Source: Mycobacterium kyorinense (GTDB lineage Bacteria; Actinomycetota; Actinomycetes; Mycobacteriales; Mycobacteriaceae). From it: 56,235 bases of DNA. Both the position numbers and the translations under genes were made by a program. Each line of letters opens with the position of its first letter. Position 1 is the first letter of the stretch. Positions 32,690 to 40,983 of this stretch are shown one piece after another. The stretch spans positions 1 to 56,235 of the forward strand of contig NZ_LQPE01000150.1 in NCBI RefSeq assembly GCF_002101735.1. The letters run 5' to 3'. The notes below the pieces were generated by a model, which saw nothing but the letters and a program-made list of their open reading frames with translations, was not told the DNA's origin and searched no databases.

Positions 32690-33931
32690 GTGACCGATGC
32701 CACAACCGTCTACCTGGACGATCTCGCCGAGCCCCGCTTCAGCCCGGAGATCCAGCAGATCCGCGACCTGATGGCAGCGATGGCGCCCGAGAGCCCGCTG
32801 GACGCCGACGCGCTGCACGCCAAAGCGGCCGCGGAAACCGGACTCGACGACTTCGGGCCCCACGACTACCGGGAACGCCTCGACGTCTATCTCGCGGCGC
32901 TACACGACGTCAGCGGGTTGCACGGGCCGGGAATCGTCAACTTTCACGCGCAGCTGCTGCAGTGGCTCAAGAACCGGCTGCTGCTGACCGACCTGCTCAA
33001 GCGGCACCCGGAGATCCGCGACATCGAGTTGCTGCCGCCGGTCGTCATCGCGGGCCTGCCGCGCACCGGCACCACCCACCTGCACAACCTGCTCGCGGCG
33101 GCGCCGACGTTCCGTACCCTTCCGTACTGGGAGAGCGTCGAACCGTTTCCGCTGCCCGGCGAGGCGGGGGTCGAGCCGGATCCGCGGCGCACCCGGATGG
33201 ACGCGGCCGTCGAATTCATGAACGCCGTCATGCCGCACTTTCGGCTCATGCACGAGATGACGACCGACCATGTCCACGAGGAGATCCAGCTGCTGGCCAA
33301 CGCCTTCTCCTCGATGCTGTTCGAGACCCTGGCGGACGTGCCGCGGTGGCGCGACTACTACCTGGCCCACGACCAGACGCCGGCCTACGAATATCTCGCG
33401 TTGCAGCTCAAGGCGCTGCAGTTCCTGCGCGGTGGGCGCCGCTGGCTGCTCAAGTCGCCGTCACATCTCGAGCAGCTGCCGGTATTGGATGCGGTGTTTC
33501 CCGGCGTGGTGGTGGTTTTCACCCACCGAGATCCGGTGCCGGTCGCGCTGTCGATGATCACGATGATCACCTACACCGCGCGGATGCACCGCTGGCCGGT
33601 GCCGATCACCGAGATCGCCGCGTCGTGGATCGACCGGCTGGATTTGATGCTGGCCGCGCTGGTGCGCGACCGGGACGTCATCGGTCCGGGCCGCTCGGTC
33701 GACATCCGCTTCGACGACTTCATGGCCGACGAGCTCCGTGTCGCAGAACGGGTCTATCAGCTTGCCGGCGAGACGCTCACGGCCGAGGCGCGCGCTGCGA
33801 TGGCTTCATATCTGGCCGGCCATCAGCGCGGCCGGCTCGGCCAGGTCGCGACGTCAGCCGAAATGTTCGGGCTCGACGAGCACGACCTGGCCGTGCGCTT
33901 CGGTTCCTACGTTGAGCGTTTCTTGCGGTGA
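32690..33931 (+). CDS. Sulfotransferase-family protein
   Basis: A 413-aa enzyme using PAPS to sulfate a small molecule or lipid. The 5'-phosphosulfate loop AGLPRTGTTHLHNLL lies near residue 121 and the 3'-phosphate-binding segment VVFTHRDPVPVALSM near residue 279. Mycobacteria have several such proteins; the acceptor is unknown. GTG 32690 lies 8 nt after TAACAT and may be leaderless. The gene is divergent from the TetR regulator. The C-terminus ends 1 nt before the converging NlpC/P60 gene. Confidence 0.88.
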   Translation: MTDATTVYLDDLAEPRFSPEIQQIRDLMAAMAPESPLDADALHAKAAAETGLDDFGPHDYRERLDVYLAALHDVSGLHGPGIVNFHAQLLQWLKNRLLLTDLLKRHPEIRDIELLPPVVIAGLPRTGTTHLHNLLAAAPTFRTLPYWESVEPFPLPGEAGVEPDPRRTRMDAAVEFMNAVMPHFRLMHEMTTDHVHEEIQLLANAFSSMLFETLADVPRWRDYYLAHDQTPAYEYLALQLKALQFLRGGRRWLLKSPSHLEQLPVLDAVFPGVVVVFTHRDPVPVALSMITMITYTARMHRWPVPITEIAASWIDRLDLMLAALVRDRDVIGPGRSVDIRFDDFMADELRVAERVYQLAGETLTAEARAAMASYLAGHQRGRLGQVATSAEMFGLDEHDLAVRFGSYVERFLR

Positions 33932-33932
33932 C

Positions 33933-34493
33933 TTACAGCTCCGGAGCGGCCTCATCGGCCGCGGGTACCGGCTCCGGCTCGGGTTCGGGCGCAGGCGCCT
34001 CGGCCTCGACGACCTCCTCGGGAGCGGGAGCGGGCGGGGCCTCCTCGGGAGCCACCGCGCCGACCAGAACGGCCTCGTCCGGCGGGGGCGGTGCGTCCTC
34101 GAGCGCTTCCGGGTCCACCGGCAGGTACATGTGATGGGTGAACTGGGGCTGATACGCGCCGCCGCCACCGATTCTGACGCCGCCGCCTTCGCCGCTGGAC
34201 ACCGGAGTGCCGTCCGGCAGCGTCACGGCGGTGTGGCCACCGTTCCAGCCGATCACCAAGGCGCCGGGCGCAGTGCCGTAGCGGAACCCGCGAGCCAGCA
34301 GGGCGGACTCTTCGTTTCCGGTGTTGAACCTATTGCCGAATACCGGGCGATCCGTCGCTGCATTGGACACCCAGGACGCCAGGCCCGAACAGTCCGTCCC
34401 CGCAGGGGAATCCCCGCCGGTGACATACGGCGTGCCTGACACCTGTTGAATAAGTGTCATCAACGTTGCTAAAACAAACATGCGGCGGGACAT
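33933..34493 (-). CDS. Phage-like NlpC/P60 peptidoglycan hydrolase with acidic Pro-rich tail
   Basis: 186 residues from ATG 34493 (an in-frame extension to 34553 is possible). TPYVTGGDSPAGTDCSGLASW carries catalytic Cys35, GWNGGHTAVTL the likely His, and RPVFGNRFNT is typical of phage-associated wall hydrolases. Residues 125-186 are almost only Ala, Pro, Glu and Val, a low-complexity tail that could span envelope or be a repeat-expansion region. No standard signal peptide is clear. It lies beside an AT-rich intergenic patch, suggesting transfer. Confidence 0.75.
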   Translation of the reverse strand: MSRRMFVLATLMTLIQQVSGTPYVTGGDSPAGTDCSGLASWVSNAATDRPVFGNRFNTGNEESALLARGFRYGTAPGALVIGWNGGHTAVTLPDGTPVSSGEGGGVRIGGGGAYQPQFTHHMYLPVDPEALEDAPPPPDEAVLVGAVAPEEAPPAPAPEEVVEAEAPAPEPEPEPVPAADEAAPEL

Positions 34494-34573
34494 TAACAAC
34501 GCCGCAGATAGCCGCCAAAAATTGTGGCGGCCACCACGTTTAATGCGCGCCAATGACCTACACTACATATACC

Positions 34574-34608
34574 GTCTCAAAAACCTAGGTAAATACGGTT
34601 TTTCAGAC
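34574..34608. terminator. Inverted repeat in the AT-rich gap 34554-34701
   Basis: GTCTCAAAAACC (34574-34585) and GGTTTTTCAGAC (34597-34608) form a 12-bp stem with one mismatch and an 11-nt loop. A second small repeat GTACGT/ACGTAC occurs at 34620-34640. The DUF4407 gene to the right ends its neighbourhood here, so this may be its terminator or a foreign border. The local base composition is clearly AT-richer than the flanks. Confidence 0.4.
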
Positions 34609-34701
34609 TGATATTCCATGTACGTGTAATACAAACGTACGCTTGCCGTTTCGTTTTCGCGATGGAGAAGTAATGCAGATCACCTTATTTCGTGCCGGAG
34701 A

Positions 34702-36165
34702 TTAGTCCGCGGACGGCAATTGCGGTGGGGTATCGGCGGTTCGAAGTTGGGCCCTTGCATCGGTTCCCACACGCTCAGCCTTGATGTTGCGCGGGCCGTT
34801 GTCCACCACGGCCGATCCGGGTGGCTGGCCGGCCTCGTGGATGACCACCCTGCGAGTGCGCTTGAGCGAGAAGGTGATCTCCTCGAACTCCTCGAGCACC
34901 TGACGGGCGGTGCGAAGCGGCCGGGTTGTGGTGTCGATCGCCCGGGTCACGATCGTCGGCACCAGCGGGCCGAGCCACCGGGCAGCGGCCTTGGTGACTC
35001 CAGGGATGAGGGGAACCGGTGATGCGGCCGGCGCGGGTGCCGGCAGATTCGCTGTCTGCGAGTCGGTTTCGTCGCCTGGCGGCAATTCCGGAGTGGGTGC
35101 GGGTGCTTCGAGAGCTTCGATCGCCAGTCGCGCCTGTGCGAGTTGCTGCTCGGCCCACAGGGTTTCGGCAGCCGCCCGCACCTCGGCACGCTTGACCGCG
35201 ATCGCGGTGTCGGCCGCCACCTCGGCGCGGTCACGCTCCACGCGAGCGGCCGCGTGGCGATCGTGGCTCGTCTCGCCAGGCCACATCCGAAGGATCAGCG
35301 GCAACAGATTCAGCAGCACGAAGAACCCGGCGGTGATCACCCGCAACAGCAGTGCGGCGGGGTTGGCCGCGCAGAGTTCTCCTAACGCCAGCCAGCGTGC
35401 ACCGAACCCGCGATCGGCGTCGGCGCTTGCCGCCTGGCGAGCCTGCGCGAATTGGGCTGCGCTATCGGCGATTTGAGTATCCAGCGGCCCGGCCTGCTGC
35501 TGGCGCGCGGCGACGGCGTTGTCCAGCTCCTGCTGCGCGTCGGCGAGAAGCTCGTTGGCGGTGCGGGTTTCGGGGCCGACGCCGGGCACACCGGTGATGT
35601 GGGTCTGCGGGCAAGCCGGGGTCGGGTGATACTCGCAGCGGGCGACCACAAGCGCTTCGTCGCGCCGTGTGCGCGCTTCGGCCACGGCCTGGTCGAGCCC
35701 GCTGCGGACGTCACGAAGCCGGTGAAGCTCGGCCGCCGACTGCGCCACCGCGGGGGCGGACTCGGCGTGACGGGCGGCCTGTTCGTCCAGACGCCGGTCG
35801 ATCGCGCCGGCGAACATGACGAGAGCGGCCAGTTCGCCCACGACGACGCCGACCGCTACCGCCACCGCTGCGCGTCCGATCAGGCCACCGCGCGACGGGC
35901 CGCTCGCGACCGCGCGGCTGACGGCGCCGACGAGCAGCCCGAACACCAGCGTCAGCGGCAGCACGGCCGGGACCGGCCAACGGGTCGATCCTGCGACCGC
36001 GAGCGTGGCGACCAGCCAGGTCAGCGCGGCGTTGAGCAACACCACCACGCCGGCCACCGCGTGGGCAGATCGTTCGTGCCGTTCGCCGAGCTCATTCCAC
36101 TGGCCACCGCCGAGCCAAGTCAGCACGGCGGCCAGATGCGGTTCGGATGTCTTGCGGGCGCACAT
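34702..36165 (-). CDS. DUF4407 integral membrane protein
   Basis: 487 residues. Three N-terminal TM helices (about 35-60, 66-87, 98-120), a long helical outer or cytoplasmic segment (130-255) with one CEYHPTPACP two-Cys motif, a fourth TM helix near 280-300 (RVITAGFFVLLNLLPLIL), then a coiled-coil (310-355) and a C-terminal Pro-rich tail. This layout fits DUF4407. M. tuberculosis Rv1779c, next to malQ, is a membrane protein I believe to be of this type. Function unknown. Confidence 0.78.
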   Translation of the reverse strand: MCARKTSEPHLAAVLTWLGGGQWNELGERHERSAHAVAGVVVLLNAALTWLVATLAVAGSTRWPVPAVLPLTLVFGLLVGAVSRAVASGPSRGGLIGRAAVAVAVGVVVGELAALVMFAGAIDRRLDEQAARHAESAPAVAQSAAELHRLRDVRSGLDQAVAEARTRRDEALVVARCEYHPTPACPQTHITGVPGVGPETRTANELLADAQQELDNAVAARQQQAGPLDTQIADSAAQFAQARQAASADADRGFGARWLALGELCAANPAALLLRVITAGFFVLLNLLPLILRMWPGETSHDRHAAARVERDRAEVAADTAIAVKRAEVRAAAETLWAEQQLAQARLAIEALEAPAPTPELPPGDETDSQTANLPAPAPAASPVPLIPGVTKAAARWLGPLVPTIVTRAIDTTTRPLRTARQVLEEFEEITFSLKRTRRVVIHEAGQPPGSAVVDNGPRNIKAERVGTDARAQLRTADTPPQLPSAD

Positions 36166-36300
36166 GATGTCTCAGGGTTCCAGGCTGCGGCCGGACACGC
36201 CGAATTGAAGCGCCGGGCTGTGATGTGGTTCACACTGGTTTAGCCGCTCATCCGGGGTGGTAGTTATGCGCTGACATAAGCGCGGGCAAAGGAGCACGTT

Positions 36301-36642
36301 GTGACGGTACGACGGCTGGTTCTGGCAATTGGGGCGGTAGTTCTGGTCGTCGGCATCATCGGGCTGCTGGTGCCGGTGTCGGTGTCCGACCAGAACGGCG
36401 GCAACATCGGCTGCGGGAACGCGCTGATCAGCGACACCAAGAGCGCCGAATCCGCGAACAACAAGTCGGTGGCGAGCATCCCGATCCTCAACCAGGTCGT
36501 GCCGCACACCGACTATGTGGCCGAATGCCAGTCGGCGCTTTCCAGCCGTCGGTCATGGACCATCCCGGTGGCGGTGATCGGCGCGATCGCCGTCGCCGCC
36601 GCATTCTTTGTGCGCGGAGGCCGCTCAGCTGATTCGTTGTAG
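36301..36642 (+). CDS. Small two-helix membrane protein
   Basis: 113 residues with an N-terminal TM helix (5-27, VLAIGAVVLVVGIIGLLVPV), an outer loop containing two Cys (IGCGNALIS and AECQSAL) likely joined by a disulfide, and a second TM helix (88-106). GTG 36301 has AAGGAG about 8 nt upstream. It is convergent with topoisomerase IB. The family occurs in mycobacteria; role unknown. Confidence 0.75.
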   Translation: MTVRRLVLAIGAVVLVVGIIGLLVPVSVSDQNGGNIGCGNALISDTKSAESANNKSVASIPILNQVVPHTDYVAECQSALSSRRSWTIPVAVIGAIAVAAAFFVRGGRSADSL

Positions 36643-36662
36643 GCCGTTGCGGCGCAACGACT

Positions 36663-37673
36663 TCAGGCCACTCGTTTGATCACGCGGGCAGTGGCCTTCT
36701 CCAGCACGTGCTGACGGCCCAACGGCGTGCGTTCGCGCTCGGCGCGGCGCAAAGCCGGAGCGATCGTGATGCCCTGCTCGTAGGCCGTCACGACCCGCGG
36801 ATCCACGTACGAACTGCGGGCAACCGCCGGCGTGTTGCCCAATTCCTCGGCAACCGAACGCATCACGGCAGCCTCCTCGCGACGGCGCGCGGTCTTCGAC
36901 GTCGGCTCCCGCGCGTTTGCGAACGCCTCGGCCGCCAACACGGTGCCGTGCCACGTTCGCAGGTCTTTGACGCTGAATTCGTCGCCGACCAACTCGCGGA
37001 ACCGTGTGTTGAGGTCGTCGGCGTGCACCTCACTCCAGCCGTCGGACGTGCGGTAGACCAGCAGACGGGGAATGTCGGTGTCGGCGCGCAGCAACGACCG
37101 TACCGCCCGGATCACCAATGGATCCTCCAGCGAAACCGTCCGTCGCACACCGCTTTTGGCCGGGTAGTCGAATTCCACGCAGTCGCGGTGCACCCGCACA
37201 TGGTCACGCAGCAGCGTCGCCAGTCCGAAGCTGCCGTTCTCCTGGGCGTATTCTTCCCCGCCGGCACGGAAGTAGCCGCGATCGATCAGGTGCTGGGCGA
37301 CTGCGAGGACACGGTCGCGTTGCAACCCACGGCCCCGCAGATCGGCGAGGACCCGCGTGCGCCAGTCGGGCAGCCGTTTCGCCAGGCTCAGCGCCCGCTC
37401 GTATTTCTCTTCGGCCCGCTCAGCCCGCCACTGCTCGTGGTAGAGGTACTGGCGCCGGCCGGCGGCGTCCGTGCCGACCGCCTGGATGTGACCGTTGGGA
37501 TGCGCGCAGATCCACACGTTCTTCCAGGCCGGCGGTATCACCAGCGCCTGGATCCGGGCCAGCGCCTCGGGGTCGTCGACCGGCTCGCGCTGTTCGTCGA
37601 TGTAGGCAAAGCCGCGACCGCGGCGGACCCGGCGGTAGCCAGGCCCGCCCACAGTGCTTTTGCGCAGTCTCAT
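36663..37673 (-). CDS. DNA topoisomerase type IB
   Basis: A 336-aa poxvirus-like eukaryotic-type topoisomerase. The N-terminal domain starts GPGYRRVRRGRGFAYID; the catalytic domain includes KDLRTWHGTVLAAE (Arg, His) and the nucleophilic Tyr in ARSSYVDPRVV, with a basic helix ERERTPLGRQHVLEK. It relaxes supercoils via a 3'-phosphotyrosyl link without Mg. Such enzymes are scattered in mycobacteria and absent from M. tuberculosis as far as I recall. Confidence 0.92.
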   Translation of the reverse strand: MRLRKSTVGGPGYRRVRRGRGFAYIDEQREPVDDPEALARIQALVIPPAWKNVWICAHPNGHIQAVGTDAAGRRQYLYHEQWRAERAEEKYERALSLAKRLPDWRTRVLADLRGRGLQRDRVLAVAQHLIDRGYFRAGGEEYAQENGSFGLATLLRDHVRVHRDCVEFDYPAKSGVRRTVSLEDPLVIRAVRSLLRADTDIPRLLVYRTSDGWSEVHADDLNTRFRELVGDEFSVKDLRTWHGTVLAAEAFANAREPTSKTARRREEAAVMRSVAEELGNTPAVARSSYVDPRVVTAYEQGITIAPALRRAERERTPLGRQHVLEKATARVIKRVA

Positions 37674-37777
37674 GTCGGCACCGGTTTACCCGCGCCGAAG
37701 TCGGATAACACCAGGCTCAAGCCGACACAGCGGGATCAGCCGTCGGCTCAGAACAGGACGTGAGACGGTATCAACTT

Positions 37778-38341
37778 ATGCAGACCTTCGACTACATGAC
37801 CTACGAGGACTTCGGCCGGCGATTCTTCGAAGTGGCTGTCACCGAGGAGCGCGTCGGCGCGGCGTTCGCCCAGATTGCGGGCGACGAGTTCGAGATGGCT
37901 CCGATCGGTCAGGGGCCGGGCAAAATCGCCAAGGTCAGCGCCAAGGTCAAGATCCAGGATCCGCAGATCAGACGCAGCGTGGGCGACGCGATCACCTTCG
38001 ATATCCACATCCCGCTGGCGATCGACCTGCTCGTCGACCTCCGGCTGGACAAGCAGCGCTTCCTGGTCGACGGCGACATCGCGTTGCGCGCCACGGCGCG
38101 AGCCGCCGAACCGCTGCTGCTGATCGTCGACGTCGCCAAGCCGCGGGCGTCGGACATCACCGTGCATGTCTCGTCAAACACCATCCGCGGCGAGGTATTA
38201 CGGGTCATCGCCGGTGTCGACGGCGAGATCCGGCGGTTCATCGCCAAGTACGTCGCCGACGAGATCGATTCGCCGCAATCGCAGGCCGCGCAGGTCATCG
38301 ACGTGGCGGCCCAGCTCGACGAAGCCTGGAAGGGGATCTGA
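37778..38341 (+). CDS. Conserved mycobacterial protein of unknown function
   Basis: 187 residues from ATG 37778; an in-frame GTG at 37760 would add six. The N-terminal MQTFDYMTYEDFGRRFFEVAV and the centre DAITFDIHIPLAIDLLVDLRLDKQRF look like an alpha/beta lipid-binding type fold, ending in a helix-rich segment. No catalytic motif is recognised. It is followed 40 nt later by an SRPBCC protein, also a lipid- or hydrophobe-binding fold, suggesting related roles. Confidence 0.78.
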   Translation: MQTFDYMTYEDFGRRFFEVAVTEERVGAAFAQIAGDEFEMAPIGQGPGKIAKVSAKVKIQDPQIRRSVGDAITFDIHIPLAIDLLVDLRLDKQRFLVDGDIALRATARAAEPLLLIVDVAKPRASDITVHVSSNTIRGEVLRVIAGVDGEIRRFIAKYVADEIDSPQSQAAQVIDVAAQLDEAWKGI

Positions 38342-38381
38342 CGCCCGGTTAACCGGATCCGATGACGGGTATGGACACCGC

Positions 38382-38810
38382 GTGGCACGCGTAGAGGTTT
38401 CGACGTCGTCGGAGCTCGAGCCGGAGTCGGCGTGGAAGCTGGCCTCGGATCTGAGCCGGTTCGACGAGTGGATGACGATCTTCGCCGGCTGGCGAAGCCC
38501 CGTCCCGTCGCGCATCGAGGAAGGCACCTGCGTGTCGTCGTGCATCAAGGTCAAGGGCTTTCGCAACATCGTGCATTGGACGGTCACCCACTTCGACGAG
38601 CCGCACGAGATCGAGCTGAATGGCCGCGGCCGGGGCGGGATCCGGATCGCGGTGACGATGTCGGTCCGTGACAACGATCCGGGGTCCACCTTTCAGTTGA
38701 GCGCCGAGCTCAAGGGCGGGCTGCTCAACGGCCCGATCGGCCGGCTGGTGGCGCGGGTGCTCAAGTCCGACGTGCGCCGGTCGATCGACAACCTGGCCGC
38801 ATTGCAGTAA
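38382..38810 (+). CDS. SRPBCC-family protein (Rv0910-like)
   Basis: 142 residues of the START/polyketide-cyclase fold: ELEPESAWKLASDLSRFDEW, IKVKGFRNIVHWTV, ELNGRGRGGIRIAVTM. Similarity to Rv0910, described as the toxin of the Rv0909-Rv0910 pair, is clear from memory. No Rv0909-like antitoxin lies next to it, so toxicity should not be assumed. GTG 38382 gives the family start; the long upstream frame overlaps the previous gene. Confidence 0.8.
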   Translation: MARVEVSTSSELEPESAWKLASDLSRFDEWMTIFAGWRSPVPSRIEEGTCVSSCIKVKGFRNIVHWTVTHFDEPHEIELNGRGRGGIRIAVTMSVRDNDPGSTFQLSAELKGGLLNGPIGRLVARVLKSDVRRSIDNLAALQ

Positions 38811-38837
38811 ACGTCGCCGTTGGGGTAAGCCAGCGTA

Positions 38838-40298
38838 ATGGACCATAGCCGGGCGCCGCTGTTGGTTGCTTTGGCCGACTATCACCGGCTCGACCGATAT
38901 GGATTCAGCCCGCCCGGCCACCGTCAGGGTCGCGGCGCCGACCAGCGGGTAGTGGCGGTTCTGGGCCGCGACCCGTTCCGGGACGACGTGCTGGCCAGCG
39001 GCGGGCTGGACGACTGGCGCTCGTCCGGCGGCCATCTGGCCGACGCCGAGGAGCTGATGGCGGACGCCGTCGGGGCGTCGTCGGCGTTCTTCTCGACATG
39101 TGGCAGCTCGCTGTCGGTCAGGGCGGCGATGATGGCGGTGGCCGGCGGCTCCGACGGCGGTCTGCTGGTGCCCCGGGACAGCCACAAGTCGATCGTCGGC
39201 GGGTTGATCTTTTCCGGTATCCAGCCGCGCTGGATCACCCCGCGATGGGACGCCGAACGCCATCTTTCTCACCCGCCGTCACCGGAGCGGGTCGCCGGCG
39301 CGTGGGAGCAGTATCCCGACGCCGCGGGCGCGTTGATCGTCAGCCCGTCCCCGTACGGCACCTGCGCGGACATCGCGAAGATCGCGGAGATCTGCCACGA
39401 GCGAGGCAAGCCGTTGATCGTCGACGAGGCGTGGGGCGCGCATCTGCCGTTCCATCCGGACCTGCCGACCTGGGCGATGGACGCCGGCGCCGACGTCTGC
39501 GTGGTCAGCGTGCACAAGATGGGGGCCGGCTTCGAGCAGGGTTCGGTCTACCACGTGCAAGGGGATTTGGTTGACCCCGACCGGCTTTCGGCGTGCGCGG
39601 ACCAGTTGATGACGACGAGTCCCAACGTGCTGATCTACGCCGCATTGGACGGCTGGCGACGGCAGATGGTGCAGCACGGACGCGAATTACTCGGTGCCGC
39701 ATTGGATTTGGCCGCCGAGGTGCGCGACCGGCTCAGCCGGATCCCCGACGTGGTGGTTCTCGAGGACGAGCTGCTCGGCGTGGAAGCGTCGCACGACCTG
39801 GACCGCCTGCAAGTGCTGCTGGACGTGTCGGCGACAGGCACGTCGGGGTATCAGGCCCGTGACTGGCTGCGCGAGCACCGCTACCTCGACGTGGGGCTGG
39901 CCGACCACCGCCGCGTCTTGGCGACCTTGTCCTTTGCCGACGATCGACGCAGCGTCGACCGTCTGGTCGATGCACTGGCGGCCTGGCGAGAAGCGGCCGA
40001 CTCGTTCGACCGGCCGCCACAGGTGCGGCTGCCGACGCCGGACGAGCTGCAGCTGGAGAACGTGATGCTTCCGCGGGATGCGTTCTTCGGTCCCACCGAG
40101 TTGGTCGCCGCGCAGAAGGCAGCGGGCCGGATCGCCGCGGAGCAGATCACGCCGTATCCGCCCGGCATTCCCGTTGTGGTGCCCGGCGAACGGCTCAACG
40201 ACGCCGTTATCGAATTCCTGCGGACGGGAATGGAGGCCGGCATGCCGTTGCCCGACTGTGCGGACCCGCGGTTGGAGCAGATCCGCGTCGTGGCGTGA
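38838..40298 (+). CDS. PLP-dependent Orn/Lys/Arg decarboxylase family protein
   Basis: A 486-aa fold-type I enzyme. It contains FFSTCGSSLSVRAAMMAV, IVDEAWGAHLPFHP (Asp binding the pyridine N) and the PLP Lys in VSVHKMGAGFEQGS; the C-terminal domain EQITPYPPGIPVVVPGE is the hallmark of the family. It lacks the N-terminal wing domain of the large inducible enzymes, as in biosynthetic or SpeA/LdcC-small types. The amino acid substrate is unassigned. It converges on the TetR gene 4 nt downstream. Confidence 0.87.
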   Translation: MDHSRAPLLVALADYHRLDRYGFSPPGHRQGRGADQRVVAVLGRDPFRDDVLASGGLDDWRSSGGHLADAEELMADAVGASSAFFSTCGSSLSVRAAMMAVAGGSDGGLLVPRDSHKSIVGGLIFSGIQPRWITPRWDAERHLSHPPSPERVAGAWEQYPDAAGALIVSPSPYGTCADIAKIAEICHERGKPLIVDEAWGAHLPFHPDLPTWAMDAGADVCVVSVHKMGAGFEQGSVYHVQGDLVDPDRLSACADQLMTTSPNVLIYAALDGWRRQMVQHGRELLGAALDLAAEVRDRLSRIPDVVVLEDELLGVEASHDLDRLQVLLDVSATGTSGYQARDWLREHRYLDVGLADHRRVLATLSFADDRRSVDRLVDALAAWREAADSFDRPPQVRLPTPDELQLENVMLPRDAFFGPTELVAAQKAAGRIAAEQITPYPPGIPVVVPGERLNDAVIEFLRTGMEAGMPLPDCADPRLEQIRVVA

Positions 40299-40301
40299 GT
40301 C

Positions 40302-40910
40302 TCACTGTGGGGCAAAGCCGTTCAGCAGTGCGCGCATGGATTGTGCGACCGCATGCCGCGTCCGGACGGGGTCTGCAGAGTTCGCGATCAGCATCGCACC
40401 GCGCGTCAGCGCGCCGAGCAGCAGCCGGGTGACCGTCTCGGGATCGTCGACCCGCAACGTGCCGGCCTCGGTGGCGGCCCGCAGCGCCTCGACGATGACC
40501 GCGAAGGCGTAGCGCTCATCGAGTTCGGTGTAGCGGGCCAGCCCCAGCACCGCGGGTCCGTCGAGAATCAGGATGCGCTGCAATTCCGGTTCCAGCACCG
40601 CGTCCAGGAATGCCTCGAAGCCGCGCGCGAGCTCGTCGAGGTCGGCGGACGCGTCCTGGGCCGCCTCCACGGCCGCCGTGATCAGCTCGGTGTGTGCTTG
40701 CTCGAAAACGGCCTCGAACAGCGCGGTCTTGGTGGGGAAGTGGTGGTAGAGCGCGCCAGTGGTGACACCGGCAGCGCGCGCCAGGTCTTGCACCGACGTT
40801 TCGCGAAAACCGTTCTTGCCGAACAGCTCCCGACCCGCGCGAACCAGCGCGTCGCGCGTCTGCGCAACCTGTTGGGCGCGCAGCGACGACGGCGGCGTCG
40901 CTTCCGGCAT
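40302..40910 (-). CDS. TetR-family regulator
   Basis: 202 residues from ATG 40910. The HTH is SVQDLARAAGVTTGALYHHFPTKTALFEAVF; the C-terminal domain is TetR_C-like helical. A TACTAT -10 lies upstream within two tandem palindromes at 40927-40961. It is divergent from the maleylpyruvate-isomerase-like gene, the probable target along with itself. Confidence 0.9.
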   Translation of the reverse strand: MPEATPPSSLRAQQVAQTRDALVRAGRELFGKNGFRETSVQDLARAAGVTTGALYHHFPTKTALFEAVFEQAHTELITAAVEAAQDASADLDELARGFEAFLDAVLEPELQRILILDGPAVLGLARYTELDERYAFAVIVEALRAATEAGTLRVDDPETVTRLLLGALTRGAMLIANSADPVRTRHAVAQSMRALLNGFAPQ

Positions 40911-40926
40911 GCTGATCAGCCTATTG

Positions 40927-40961
40927 ACATAGTACAACTATGTGACATAGTGACACTATCT
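40927..40961. promoter_or_regulatory. Tandem TetR operators
   Basis: Site 1 is ACATAGT-ACA-ACTATGT (40927-40943), a perfect 7-bp inverted repeat with a 3-nt spacer. Site 2 is ACATAGT-GAC-ACTATCT (40945-40961), one mismatch, placed exactly 18 bp later. A further half-like CACTATG follows at 40962. Placement in the 73-nt gap between the divergent genes and over the TetR -10 supports autoregulation and cooperative binding of two dimers. Confidence 0.75.
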
Positions 40962-40983
40962 CACTATGGATGGAGGTTTTCGG

